A DNA stretch of 64,000 bases from Bacillota bacterium. Its GTDB lineage: Bacteria > Bacillota > Clostridia > Lachnospirales > Lachnospiraceae. Made by a program: the position numbers and the translations under genes. The stretch covers positions 62,001 through 126,000 of the forward strand of contig JAEWYQ010000051.1 of assembly GCA_023395555.1 (NCBI GenBank), in the 5' to 3' direction. Shown here in pieces: positions 17,133 through 25,751 of this stretch. Below the pieces are notes generated by a model. The model saw only the letters and a list, made by a program, of their open reading frames with translations. It was not told the origin of the DNA and did no database searches. Each line of letters opens with the position of its first letter. Position 1 is the stretch's first letter.

Positions 17133-18080
17133 CTACCCGGTAATACCGCTTCTCTCAATCCCTGCGATAATCTTCTTCTGAGCAAAGATATACAAGATCA
17201 CCAGCGGCAGGACCGCTGCCAGGACACCGGTCTGGATAATCGCCGTCCGATAGAAATCTCCGGTTCCCTGAGTCTCTATGGAACTCATGGTAAAGATTGC
17301 TGTGGAGAGCACCTGATCCGATTTAAGGAACAAGCTGCTGTAGAAGGTATCCGCCCACTGCCATGCGAAGGATAGAACAAACACCGTCACCATCATCGGA
17401 ATCGAGATGGGCAGAATGATCTTGAAGAACGTCCGAAAGATACTGCATCCATCCATATACGCCGCCTCCTCCAGCTCCTCCGGCACTCCCTTATAGAACT
17501 GCCTCAGCAGGAAAATATAAATGCCATTCTTGAAGGCCATTCCCGTGATAGACAGGACAATAAACGGCCATATCCCCCCATTGGCGCTGATCAGGTTGAC
17601 ACTCTGCCCCGTCAGCAGCTCCAAAATTCCAAAGAAATCGAAGAATCGGAACTTCAGATACATCGGTACCAGAATGATCTGGGGCGGAACCAGAATCGTG
17701 ATGAACACCGGAAGCATTCCCAGCTTTCCCAGCTTCCCCTTCATCTTCGCCAGCGCATATCCGGTGCAGGCACAGATCAGTGTCTGGGGTACGGCGCAGA
17801 GCAGGGACAGTCCCAATGTGCGCAGCGCGGTAGAAAAGTAATGCATGGCATTTATAACAAATTGATAATTCGCCAGGGTAGGCTTCCTTGGGACAAAACT
17901 CACGGTTCTGTCATACATATCCTCAACGCTCATAAAGGATGCTGATATCTTGCTGATAAAAGGGAAGAGGATGATAAACGCAATAATAATTAACAATACG
18001 TAACGAAACAGGTTGGATAAAAAACGGGTCAATATTCCTTTCACTGCCAGCTTATCCGGCTTATACAGCTTTCTGTGCAT
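17133..18080 (-). CDS. Carbohydrate ABC transporter permease, MalG/LplC-type
   Basis: 315 residues with about six membrane helices. The cytoplasmic EAA loop reads EELEEAAYMDGCSIFRTFFKIILP, which contacts the ATPase. IVLPFIILFPF-type first helix and the conserved SFMSVEDMYDR...VSFVPRKPTLANYQFV extracellular segment are typical of MalG partners. GGGAGGGAG precedes the ATG. It pairs with the MalF-type permease 16 bases upstream. No ATPase gene occurs in the locus; a multitask ATPase (MsmX type) is inferred. Confidence 0.9.
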   Translation of the reverse strand: MHRKLYKPDKLAVKGILTRFLSNLFRYVLLIIIAFIILFPFISKISASFMSVEDMYDRTVSFVPRKPTLANYQFVINAMHYFSTALRTLGLSLLCAVPQTLICACTGYALAKMKGKLGKLGMLPVFITILVPPQIILVPMYLKFRFFDFFGILELLTGQSVNLISANGGIWPFIVLSITGMAFKNGIYIFLLRQFYKGVPEELEEAAYMDGCSIFRTFFKIILPISIPMMVTVFVLSFAWQWADTFYSSLFLKSDQVLSTAIFTMSSIETQGTGDFYRTAIIQTGVLAAVLPLVILYIFAQKKIIAGIERSGITG

Positions 18081-18096
18081 CGATCTCTCCCTCCCC

Positions 18097-19026
18097 TTAC
18101 TCTCTCTGCTGATAGTAAACGTACCGGTTTACTACCAGCACGATCAACCCGATGAACACCGCCGTCAGCAGGAAGTACATCCATGCCATAGCTGAAGCGA
18201 TACCCATACTGTTTGCTTTAAAGCTCTGCTCCTGAATCTGCTTCATAATCACATTCTCCGGCTTCGTCAGACTGTCCACCACGGTGTAAATAATATTTAC
18301 CAAAATAATGGGGCTGATCATGGGGAAGGTAATCATCCAGAAGGATTCCCACTTGCTTGCACCGTCAATCTCCGCCGCCTCATAGATGGCTGGGGATATG
18401 GACTGGAGCCCCGCCAGAAAGATCATCATCTGGACACCGGCAATATTCACGATGTTAAAAATCCCATCCACCGCCGATATGACATAAGCGGACAACTGGG
18501 GACTGAAGCTTAAGTTTGACAGGATACTGCGAATTTCCCTGGAGCTGATCAGGCCATTGGCCACGGAGGATACCGTCTCTTGTGCTCCCATGGAATTCCA
18601 CTGCTGGGAGAAAATAGCGGCAAAGGCATCCGCCTTATTCACAAATCCCGTAGCCAGTATAACCGGAATAAAGAAGATTGCACGAAATACGGTTCTCCCC
18701 TTCATCCTTCCATTGAGTGCCACCGCCATCAGCAAGCTGTACAGTGTCGCCATTAAAATAGCGCTCACCATAGCGGTCATGGAATTCCGCAGATTGGACA
18801 CATAATACGGATCCGTCAGCAATGCGAATTTATAATTAACCCAACCCACAAAATGCAGCTTGTAGCCGTCGGCACCCAGCATCTCCAGATTACAGAAGCT
18901 AAAACGCAGGGAATTCGCATAGATTCCCACAAACAACAGGAAAAACCCAGCCAGGAAGGGTATCATGAATATGAGATACGAGATTTTTTTCTTCTGCTGG
19001 TATGACAATTTCTTTTTACTCTTCAT
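18097..19026 (-). CDS. Carbohydrate ABC transporter permease, MalF/LplB-type
   Basis: 309 residues with six membrane helices. The EAA loop reads YEAAEIDGASKWESFWMITFP. The N-terminus is Lys-rich and cytoplasmic (KSKKKLSYQQKKK), followed by LIFMIPFLAGFFLLFVGIY. It has an unusual periplasmic insertion (about residues 125-180) containing SQQWNSMGAQETVSSVANGL. GGAGGGG precedes the ATG. It lies 15 bases after the DUF5696-type gene and forms the heterodimer with the next permease. Confidence 0.9.
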   Translation of the reverse strand: MKSKKKLSYQQKKKISYLIFMIPFLAGFFLLFVGIYANSLRFSFCNLEMLGADGYKLHFVGWVNYKFALLTDPYYVSNLRNSMTAMVSAILMATLYSLLMAVALNGRMKGRTVFRAIFFIPVILATGFVNKADAFAAIFSQQWNSMGAQETVSSVANGLISSREIRSILSNLSFSPQLSAYVISAVDGIFNIVNIAGVQMMIFLAGLQSISPAIYEAAEIDGASKWESFWMITFPMISPIILVNIIYTVVDSLTKPENVIMKQIQEQSFKANSMGIASAMAWMYFLLTAVFIGLIVLVVNRYVYYQQRE

Positions 19027-19041
19027 CTTCTCCTACCCCTC

Positions 19042-21741
19042 CTATTGAACGCCGACCTTGCGGTAATCCCGTGCAGCCAGCAGACTTCCGTCAGGAAGTG
19101 TGACATCGCTGTCGTTGTAGTTAACATAGAATACAGTGCCATCCTCATACTCTGTCCGGTATACCCGGTCAGCCACCTTCCCATGAGCAATCATAGCCTG
19201 GTTCTCCAGCCCCTTATAAGCTTTCTGCCATTCCATGGCACATTCCGTAATCCGTTCTTTCCATGTCTTCCAATCCACCGAGTAATAATAACAGAACGCT
19301 GTCTCCTTCAGCAGATCGCTGTGCTCCGCCGCAATGGTGAAGAATGGATTAGAGCCATATTCAATGTTCCTTAAGAACTGCTTCCGGTAATCGCCGGACA
19401 GGTTCATTGCCGATCCCGCGTAGTGCTTATAGCCATGCAATACCAGCTGCAGAAAGGGAATACTTTCGTCCTCCAAGGTATAGGCGCTGTTATACAACGG
19501 AACATTCACCAGATCATCGGCATAGGGCAGGGTATAGGCATTGCCGCCGTCCACCATCAGGCTCCTGCCTTTCTCGCAGGTCTTCAAGCTTTCCTCCAGC
19601 AGATCCTTAACTTCCTCCCTATTGACCGCCTTCTTCTTGTTATACTCCGAATACAGCATGGTCCCCATATTGCCCGCAGAGATTCCGGACAGGTTCAGCG
19701 CATCATATTCCTTGAAGAACTTCTTCATAAAGGCAGTGTAATAATACGGAGAGACCGAATAGGATGCGTACTGGAAATAAGCCAAATTCGTAAACTCCTG
19801 GGGAGCCAGCAGAAAAAGCTTCTCCCTCTGGATGCTGTTTGCCGAATGCCTGGAGGAGGAATAGCCGTCAAAAGCCTTCGTATTCCTCACCTGGAAGAAA
19901 TCCACCTCCGGATATAACCCAATTCCTTTGGACAAGGCATAGCTCTCCAGCCCGGCAAGCCCTTTCTTACCACCCAGGGAGGTTAACACCTTCGCCCGGT
20001 TGGAAGCCGTATAATAGAGACCGCCGTTCATCCAGCCTTTGTAGCGGAGCTTCATCCCCTCTACCCCGGCCTCTGATAATTCTGCCAGAATATCCTGAGC
20101 CTGGGTAAATGAGGTTAACGCTACCGACTCCAGGTAGGGGATACCAAGCCGGGTAGAGGTCTTTTCCAGGGCACCCAGAGCCTCCAGATACAACTTTGTA
20201 CCGCTCTCTGTCTCAGGAAGCTTTGTGAGCACCCCATGATCCGCCAGATATTCCCGGTAACTCTTTGCCATACCTGTATAATCAGCTTCCTCCCCGGTGA
20301 GAAATTGGTACCTCACCACATAATCCCCCTGGTAGACATTGGTATCATGATAGGTGTACAGACCCTTAATCTTGGTACTATCCGTATAATTTACGGTATA
20401 AGAAGTCTCGTAATGAAATTCCGGATACACTGTCTCATAGGAGGAGATCACATTGCCGCTCTCGCTGATGATCTTCGCCAGAGTTTCCCCATCCTCAAGA
20501 ATAGCCATCATTGCCTTCTCCCCTGCCTTATTGCCGAAGACCGGCAGATAGATCTGGGTGGACAGGCTGTTAGCCTGATCGCTCAGGGAAAGAGAATAAT
20601 CCATACCGTACACCGTGTTGATCGTAGACAGAATCTTCTTTCGTCCATATTTATTATAGTAAATCAACGCCCCTGAGCCGTCCGGTACGAACAGGTAGCC
20701 GTCCTCCTCACTTTTACCCGCTCCGAAATAATTCAGCAGCGAGAAGCTCGCCAGATAGAATTCCGAAGTATCGTAGGAAATGGAATCAGCCGGTACGGTG
20801 ACCTTCAGGCTCCCATTCTCCAGCTCCACATACAGGGACAGTTCAAACAGTGCCGCCGTTGAATCCTCGTTTACATAACCGGAGGCTGCCAGGTCCTCAC
20901 TCAGATCCTCCTCAGTGTACTCGGTCTTGCGGATAATTTCCTCAATCATACGCTTCTCCCGGTCCACCACATCGCGCAGGATATAAAAATCCGTATCCGA
21001 CAGACCCGGATAATTCTTCAGATAGCCTTCCTTCACTGATTCGGACAGCTTAACATCAGCAAGAGACACCTTCGTGTAATAGGACTTCAGTCTTCTGGCC
21101 TCTTTCTCACTTACAGAGGGAAGAATCTTCTCCTCAAACTTGGTGATTTCCACCACATAAGGAAGCAGGATGCCTTCCTCTACCCGCCCGATCTGCATAT
21201 GGAATGCGAAACCGTTCTTCAGGCGTTCCACCTGATATTGATCCTTTGCGGTACAGTCGGTATAGCTGTTCATACTGCCTTCCCTGGCTGACTTGTCATA
21301 ATAGGTCAGGTTTACCAATGCCTGAAGAACCTTCTTCGTATCGCTTCCTGATTTCAGATCATTCTCAAAGTCATAGGGGGCAGAGAACCAGCTTTGCCCC
21401 GTCGCTTTATCCACAACAGCAAATTCTGCATGGTTTGAATCCAGGTAAAGAATCAGCTTATCATCCTCCGCACAGACTGTCATATCTGCAAGCCTGCTCC
21501 GGGCATCCTCGTACCTTCCCTTTTTGGCAAGCTCCTCCTCGCTCAAATTCTTCACTCCGGTTTTCTCAATATAATCCCTGTGCTCCGTTTTCTCTTCCGC
21601 CCCTGCGGTATTGGCCGAACCAGTTCCCTTTCCGGGAATGCTCCCACAGCCGCAGAGCATTGCTGCGCATAAGAACAGGGACAGGATGAAGGCAGTCTTT
21701 TTTATCTTATTGCTTCGCATATTCTTGTTATCCATAACCAT
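19042..21741 (-). CDS. DUF5696-type lipoprotein, possible TIM-barrel glycosidase
   Basis: About 899 residues. Lipobox MLCGC near residue 32. The first half (about 75-470) is a beta-rich module (LILYLDSNHAEFAVVDKATG, GYLFVPDGSGALIYYN). The second half (about 500-830) looks like an alpha/beta barrel: LEALGALEKTSTRLGIPYLESVA, EGMKLRYKGWMNGGLYY, KGIGLYPEVDFFQV, LMVDGGNAYTLPYADDLVN. It ends in a beta-sandwich tail (YRTEYEDGTVFYVNYND). Similar proteins are called DUF5696 and occur beside sugar ABC transporters in Paenibacillus and relatives. No catalytic pair can be assigned from sequence alone. Start: ATG 21741, or ATG 21735, which has better spacing from GGGGG. Confidence 0.72.
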   Translation of the reverse strand: MVMDNKNMRSNKIKKTAFILSLFLCAAMLCGCGSIPGKGTGSANTAGAEEKTEHRDYIEKTGVKNLSEEELAKKGRYEDARSRLADMTVCAEDDKLILYLDSNHAEFAVVDKATGQSWFSAPYDFENDLKSGSDTKKVLQALVNLTYYDKSAREGSMNSYTDCTAKDQYQVERLKNGFAFHMQIGRVEEGILLPYVVEITKFEEKILPSVSEKEARRLKSYYTKVSLADVKLSESVKEGYLKNYPGLSDTDFYILRDVVDREKRMIEEIIRKTEYTEEDLSEDLAASGYVNEDSTAALFELSLYVELENGSLKVTVPADSISYDTSEFYLASFSLLNYFGAGKSEEDGYLFVPDGSGALIYYNKYGRKKILSTINTVYGMDYSLSLSDQANSLSTQIYLPVFGNKAGEKAMMAILEDGETLAKIISESGNVISSYETVYPEFHYETSYTVNYTDSTKIKGLYTYHDTNVYQGDYVVRYQFLTGEEADYTGMAKSYREYLADHGVLTKLPETESGTKLYLEALGALEKTSTRLGIPYLESVALTSFTQAQDILAELSEAGVEGMKLRYKGWMNGGLYYTASNRAKVLTSLGGKKGLAGLESYALSKGIGLYPEVDFFQVRNTKAFDGYSSSRHSANSIQREKLFLLAPQEFTNLAYFQYASYSVSPYYYTAFMKKFFKEYDALNLSGISAGNMGTMLYSEYNKKKAVNREEVKDLLEESLKTCEKGRSLMVDGGNAYTLPYADDLVNVPLYNSAYTLEDESIPFLQLVLHGYKHYAGSAMNLSGDYRKQFLRNIEYGSNPFFTIAAEHSDLLKETAFCYYYSVDWKTWKERITECAMEWQKAYKGLENQAMIAHGKVADRVYRTEYEDGTVFYVNYNDSDVTLPDGSLLAARDYRKVGVQ

Positions 21742-21753
21742 TTGCCCCCTTTG

Positions 21754-23892
21754 CTACAGCCGGAATGCCACTTCTTCATATACCGCTACGAAGAAGTCTA
21801 TCATCTTCTGTCCAATTGTGGTAAACAGCAGCGCCAGGAACATCATCACGCCCATTCCCACGATAGAGGAGAGAATTGTCAGCAGATTCTTATTAAAGAA
21901 ATACTCGTGAATCACCATGGTTCCCAGGAAGATCAGCCCCGCCATCCACACATAACCGACAGAGGAGAGAAAGGTCAGAAAATCTCCCTCGGCTTTCACC
22001 ATACCGTTGCTGAGCACTGTCACCAGAATATTGGTGAAAATCACAGGGAACATGGAATAACAGGTCATCACATAGATATCGGACAGGCTTCCTTTCCCTT
22101 CGAACAAGGTAGTCAGCCCCCAGCTGGCAATACACCAGAGCGCCAGCGGAATGAGCACTCCCGAGGCAACCTCCGGAAGGCTCACATATTCGACCTTCAC
22201 GGTTCGGAAGATATAGCCCGTTCCCACTGCCTTATAGAAGAAGGACAGAAGTACCAGCGCCAGAATCACCGTAGCCGCACGCATACTCCCCCTCTTCTGC
22301 TTCTTGATCTCCCAGAAGCCATCAAAGGGATGGTAGATCACCCGGAAGGCATACAGTAGCTCATCCTTCAGGGTATGCTTACTGTCATAGGAGTACAGCT
22401 TGCGATTCTCCCTATTGACCCATTTCTTAAATACAATCCACAACCCCAATACTGCCAGGAAGACAACAACCACCAGCAGGAAATGTTCCTTCACATAGTC
22501 AGTACGCAGATACTGGAACGCTTTGGAATATCCTTCCGGGTCGTAAGCATTCTCATAACAATCCAGCGCCTCCTCATAATAGCCATTGCGCAGATAATTG
22601 CTGCCCATGGCCCGGTAGGCAAGCTCCATATTGGAATTGGCCTTCAGCACTTCGCCCCAGTACTTCACCGAACCTTCAAAATCCTTGTCATCATCAGCCA
22701 TAATGGCCTGCTCCAATGTCCTGCCATATTCGGTGATGGCGTAATGCACAATGAGGGCATCCTCGGTGTCCACTACCAGCAGGTCATCCCCCAGATATGC
22801 CATGGATGAGCAGAGTGTCATGACACCATCCTGGGTTCCTACCCCACCGAAGGCATACAGCAGATTCCCCTTGGAGTCATAGGTAAAGATCCGGTTGTAG
22901 GAATTATCCAGCAAGGAATACATTCCGTTGTCCTTAACCACCACATCGATGAGGCTGGACACCTCCAGCAGGTCACCGCCGGGAGCGAAGGTTCCATTCC
23001 TCACCAGCACGTCCTCGCCGCCGGGATTGAGCCGCTTAATGGGCGCATCCTCTGTGGCTTTTGATTTCATATAACTGATTCTCTGGTATTGGGCCAATGA
23101 ATTGGAGGTCAGCCAGATAAAGTCCTTCTCATCAATCGCCATGCTGCTGTAGGTTCTGGGAATCACCTTGGCGATCCGGCTCTTCTGCTCCTTCGTCATG
23201 AAGAAGGTCTTAAACCAGTCAAAAATGGTCTGTTTCACCTTCTGCGCACCATAATATCCGATAAAAGAACCATCCGCTGCCAGCTCCAGAATACCCTGGT
23301 TATCGTTCTTCGACATACAATATATCCTTCCGGAGCTGTCAACCACAATCGCCACCGGCTTGAACACATAATCTTCGCTCAGGATGTCGGTCTCCGGCTT
23401 ACTGATCTCCCGGACAAAACGGTATTCCTCGTCGAATTCCACGATGCGGTTATGATCCGTATCCGCCACATACAGATGCCCTTCCTTCGTCACAAATACC
23501 GCCGACGGAGCTGCAAAGCTGTCCATGCCATCCGTTTGCTCATAGAGGGGAGAAGGGTTGATAAATTTCCCCATATCCGTAATCAGCTTAAAATTCTGAT
23601 TCAGGATAACAATCCTGTTATTTCCTGTGTCAGTGATATAGATGTTCTGCTTACCATCCACAAAGATATCCGAGGGATGGTTCAGCGCACCCGCCCGAAA
23701 GTCGGTGCCTGCATACTCCCCCTGAAACTCATATGCCGCCGGACTGTCCACCGCATTCCCTTCCTTATCGTAGGTATAGGTGGTATAGGTAGTCATCCGG
23801 GCAGCCTCCGCCGGAACGGACTGCCGTATAAGGACAGCCGCAAACAGCAGAAGAACCGTCATTGCTTTCCACTTATTTATGCAAGTTCTCAT
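21754..23892 (-). CDS. NHL beta-propeller / TPR / YIP1 membrane protein
   Basis: 712 residues from ATG 23892, nine bases after the upstream stop. Signal-like N-terminus (AMTVLLLFAAVLIRQSVPAEA). Six NHL-type blades follow (about 45-400): NHPSDIFVDGKQNIYITDTG, NRIVILNQNF, PSAVFVTKEGHLYVADTDHN. A short TPR-like stretch (YWGEVLKANSNMELAYRAMG, YYEEALDCYENAY) leads to a membrane helix near 450-475 and a C-terminal YIP1 domain with about five membrane helices. The propeller and TPR would lie outside the cell. Function unknown. The order transporter, NHL-YIP1, DUF5696, transporter suggests a structural part of a glycan-uptake machine. Confidence 0.8.
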   Translation of the reverse strand: MRTCINKWKAMTVLLLFAAVLIRQSVPAEAARMTTYTTYTYDKEGNAVDSPAAYEFQGEYAGTDFRAGALNHPSDIFVDGKQNIYITDTGNNRIVILNQNFKLITDMGKFINPSPLYEQTDGMDSFAAPSAVFVTKEGHLYVADTDHNRIVEFDEEYRFVREISKPETDILSEDYVFKPVAIVVDSSGRIYCMSKNDNQGILELAADGSFIGYYGAQKVKQTIFDWFKTFFMTKEQKSRIAKVIPRTYSSMAIDEKDFIWLTSNSLAQYQRISYMKSKATEDAPIKRLNPGGEDVLVRNGTFAPGGDLLEVSSLIDVVVKDNGMYSLLDNSYNRIFTYDSKGNLLYAFGGVGTQDGVMTLCSSMAYLGDDLLVVDTEDALIVHYAITEYGRTLEQAIMADDDKDFEGSVKYWGEVLKANSNMELAYRAMGSNYLRNGYYEEALDCYENAYDPEGYSKAFQYLRTDYVKEHFLLVVVVFLAVLGLWIVFKKWVNRENRKLYSYDSKHTLKDELLYAFRVIYHPFDGFWEIKKQKRGSMRAATVILALVLLSFFYKAVGTGYIFRTVKVEYVSLPEVASGVLIPLALWCIASWGLTTLFEGKGSLSDIYVMTCYSMFPVIFTNILVTVLSNGMVKAEGDFLTFLSSVGYVWMAGLIFLGTMVIHEYFFNKNLLTILSSIVGMGVMMFLALLFTTIGQKMIDFFVAVYEEVAFRL

Positions 23893-23900
23893 TATCACAC

Positions 23901-24767
23901 CTACTCTTTCATTCCAGATGCTCCCATTGTTTCCACAACATTGCTCTGGGCCAGGATAAATACGGATACCGGTACAATCATCATCACTACTGCCGCCGCG
24001 CCCCCAACGCCCGCCCTGGCAATGCCTCCGGCAAGGATCTGTGACATGGCATAATTTAACGTCTTTAATTCCTCGGTATGGATATAGGTGGTTCCTCCGA
24101 TGTTCCACAGATCCCGGAAGCTGAATATGATCAGAGTCAGCCAGGCGGGCTTTACCATGGGCATGGCGATCTTGCTGAAGATCCGCCATTCCCCGGCACC
24201 GTCCATCCGCGCTGCTTCCAGAAGGGAGTCATTGAGCATCTGCTCCATGAACTGCTTCATCAGATACAGCCCCAGCGTGGAGCCGAAAGCCGGCAGAATC
24301 AGCGACGCATAATTGTCCAGGAGATGCAGCCAGGTCATGATCATGAAGTTTGGAATTCTGGTTACGGTAGCATTGAATAACAGCGTGATCACAATTACCT
24401 GAAACATCAGGTTGGACCCCGGAAACTTGTGCTTTGCCAGTGCGTAGGCACACATGGAAGCCAGAAGCACATGACCTGCCGTTCCCACCACCGAGATCAG
24501 TGCGGTGTTAAATAAATATCTGGAAAAGGGTACCACGGATCCGCTCAATACCCGGAATAGTTCCTTAAAATTCTCCTCCGTAGGATTCCTCACCAGGAAG
24601 CGCGGAGGAAATACCCATAGCTCATCCAAAGGTTTCAATGAGGATGATACGGTATATATCATTGGTAACAGCATGAACAGCCCCAGGATCGTCAGGATGA
24701 TATAGACTCCTGTATTGCCCAGGCGGGAACGGTTCAGCTGCTTCTTGCCTTTTTTCGTCTGTGCCAT
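23901..24767 (-). CDS. Carbohydrate ABC transporter permease, MalG-type
   Basis: 288 residues with six membrane helices. The EAA loop is LLEAARMDGAGEWRIFSKIAMP, with PLDELWVFPPRFLVRNPT between helices 1 and 2. I chose ATG 24767, with GGGG eight bases upstream; an in-frame GTG nine bases earlier lies too close to it. It partners with the permease encoded 14 bases upstream and ends nine bases before the NHL-YIP1 gene. Confidence 0.9.
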   Translation of the reverse strand: MAQTKKGKKQLNRSRLGNTGVYIILTILGLFMLLPMIYTVSSSLKPLDELWVFPPRFLVRNPTEENFKELFRVLSGSVVPFSRYLFNTALISVVGTAGHVLLASMCAYALAKHKFPGSNLMFQVIVITLLFNATVTRIPNFMIMTWLHLLDNYASLILPAFGSTLGLYLMKQFMEQMLNDSLLEAARMDGAGEWRIFSKIAMPMVKPAWLTLIIFSFRDLWNIGGTTYIHTEELKTLNYAMSQILAGGIARAGVGGAAAVVMMIVPVSVFILAQSNVVETMGASGMKE

Positions 24768-24781
24768 TGGTTCCACCCCTT

Positions 24782-25735
24782 CTATTCGCCGATTTTGGTA
24801 ATAACCTTTTTCACCAAATAATTGGACAGCAGCATCATTGCGAACAGCACAGCGGCGATTGCCGAAGCATATCCCATCTCATACCGGATACCTCCAAAAT
24901 CCTCCAGGTGGTTGATGATGGTATGAGCTGCATAATCTGTACTTGGAAAGCCCACCAGACCCGTGATGACACCGCCGATTCCGAAGGAGCTCGATATACT
25001 CATAACAGCGCCGAACAGCAGCTGGGGCCTCATGCTTGGCAGCGTGATATACCAGAGCTCCTGGAACCGGTTCTTGATGCCGTCTACCGCTCCCGCTTCA
25101 TAATAACTCCGGTCAATTCCCTGCAGACCTGCAATAAAGGACAAGAAATTCGTTCCCATTGAGGACCACAGTACCACCACGATTACCAATGGCAATATGT
25201 ACTTCTTATCTGTAAACCAGCGGATCGGCTCATCAATGAGCCCCAGCTCCATCAGCCAGCCGTTCACGTACCCATAAGCATCACTGTTGAACAGAACCGT
25301 CCATATCAGGAGCACATTTCCCGATAGACTGGGCGCATAGAATACAACGGTAACCACGGCGCGAAGCTTCGGTCCCAGTTCATTAATGACCCAGGCAATG
25401 AGCAAAGCCATGATGTAGCTGACAGGACCCGTCACCGCTGCCAGAATGAAGGTATTCTTCAGGGCGATGAGAAAGATCTCGTCCTCCAGGAACAGCCGTA
25501 TATAATTGTCCACCCCGACAAACTTGGGCATCTCCAGCATATTGAAGTTCGTGAAGCTCAGTACAATGGATATGAGCACCGGGCTTACGGTAAAGATACA
25601 AAAGATCAGAAAGTACGGCAGGGAAAACGCATAGCAGGTACCATAATATTTCAGACGGGCTTTTGTCAGGGTTCTTTTCTTATGAAGCATAAGACCGGCG
25701 GCTTGCCGCTTGTGGTTGTTGATTACCTTTTGCAA
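24782..25735 (-). CDS. Carbohydrate ABC transporter permease, MalF-type
   Basis: 317 residues with six membrane helices. The EAA loop is YEAGAVDGIKNRFQELWYITLP. The first helix is YAFSLPYFLIFCIFTVSPVLI. The start is a TTG at 25735, nine bases after GGAGG. It is the first permease of the first transporter, 17 bases downstream of the large binding-protein gene. Confidence 0.9.
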   Translation of the reverse strand: MQKVINNHKRQAAGLMLHKKRTLTKARLKYYGTCYAFSLPYFLIFCIFTVSPVLISIVLSFTNFNMLEMPKFVGVDNYIRLFLEDEIFLIALKNTFILAAVTGPVSYIMALLIAWVINELGPKLRAVVTVVFYAPSLSGNVLLIWTVLFNSDAYGYVNGWLMELGLIDEPIRWFTDKKYILPLVIVVVLWSSMGTNFLSFIAGLQGIDRSYYEAGAVDGIKNRFQELWYITLPSMRPQLLFGAVMSISSSFGIGGVITGLVGFPSTDYAAHTIINHLEDFGGIRYEMGYASAIAAVLFAMMLLSNYLVKKVITKIGE

Positions 25736-25751
25736 TTTCGTCGTCCTCCTT

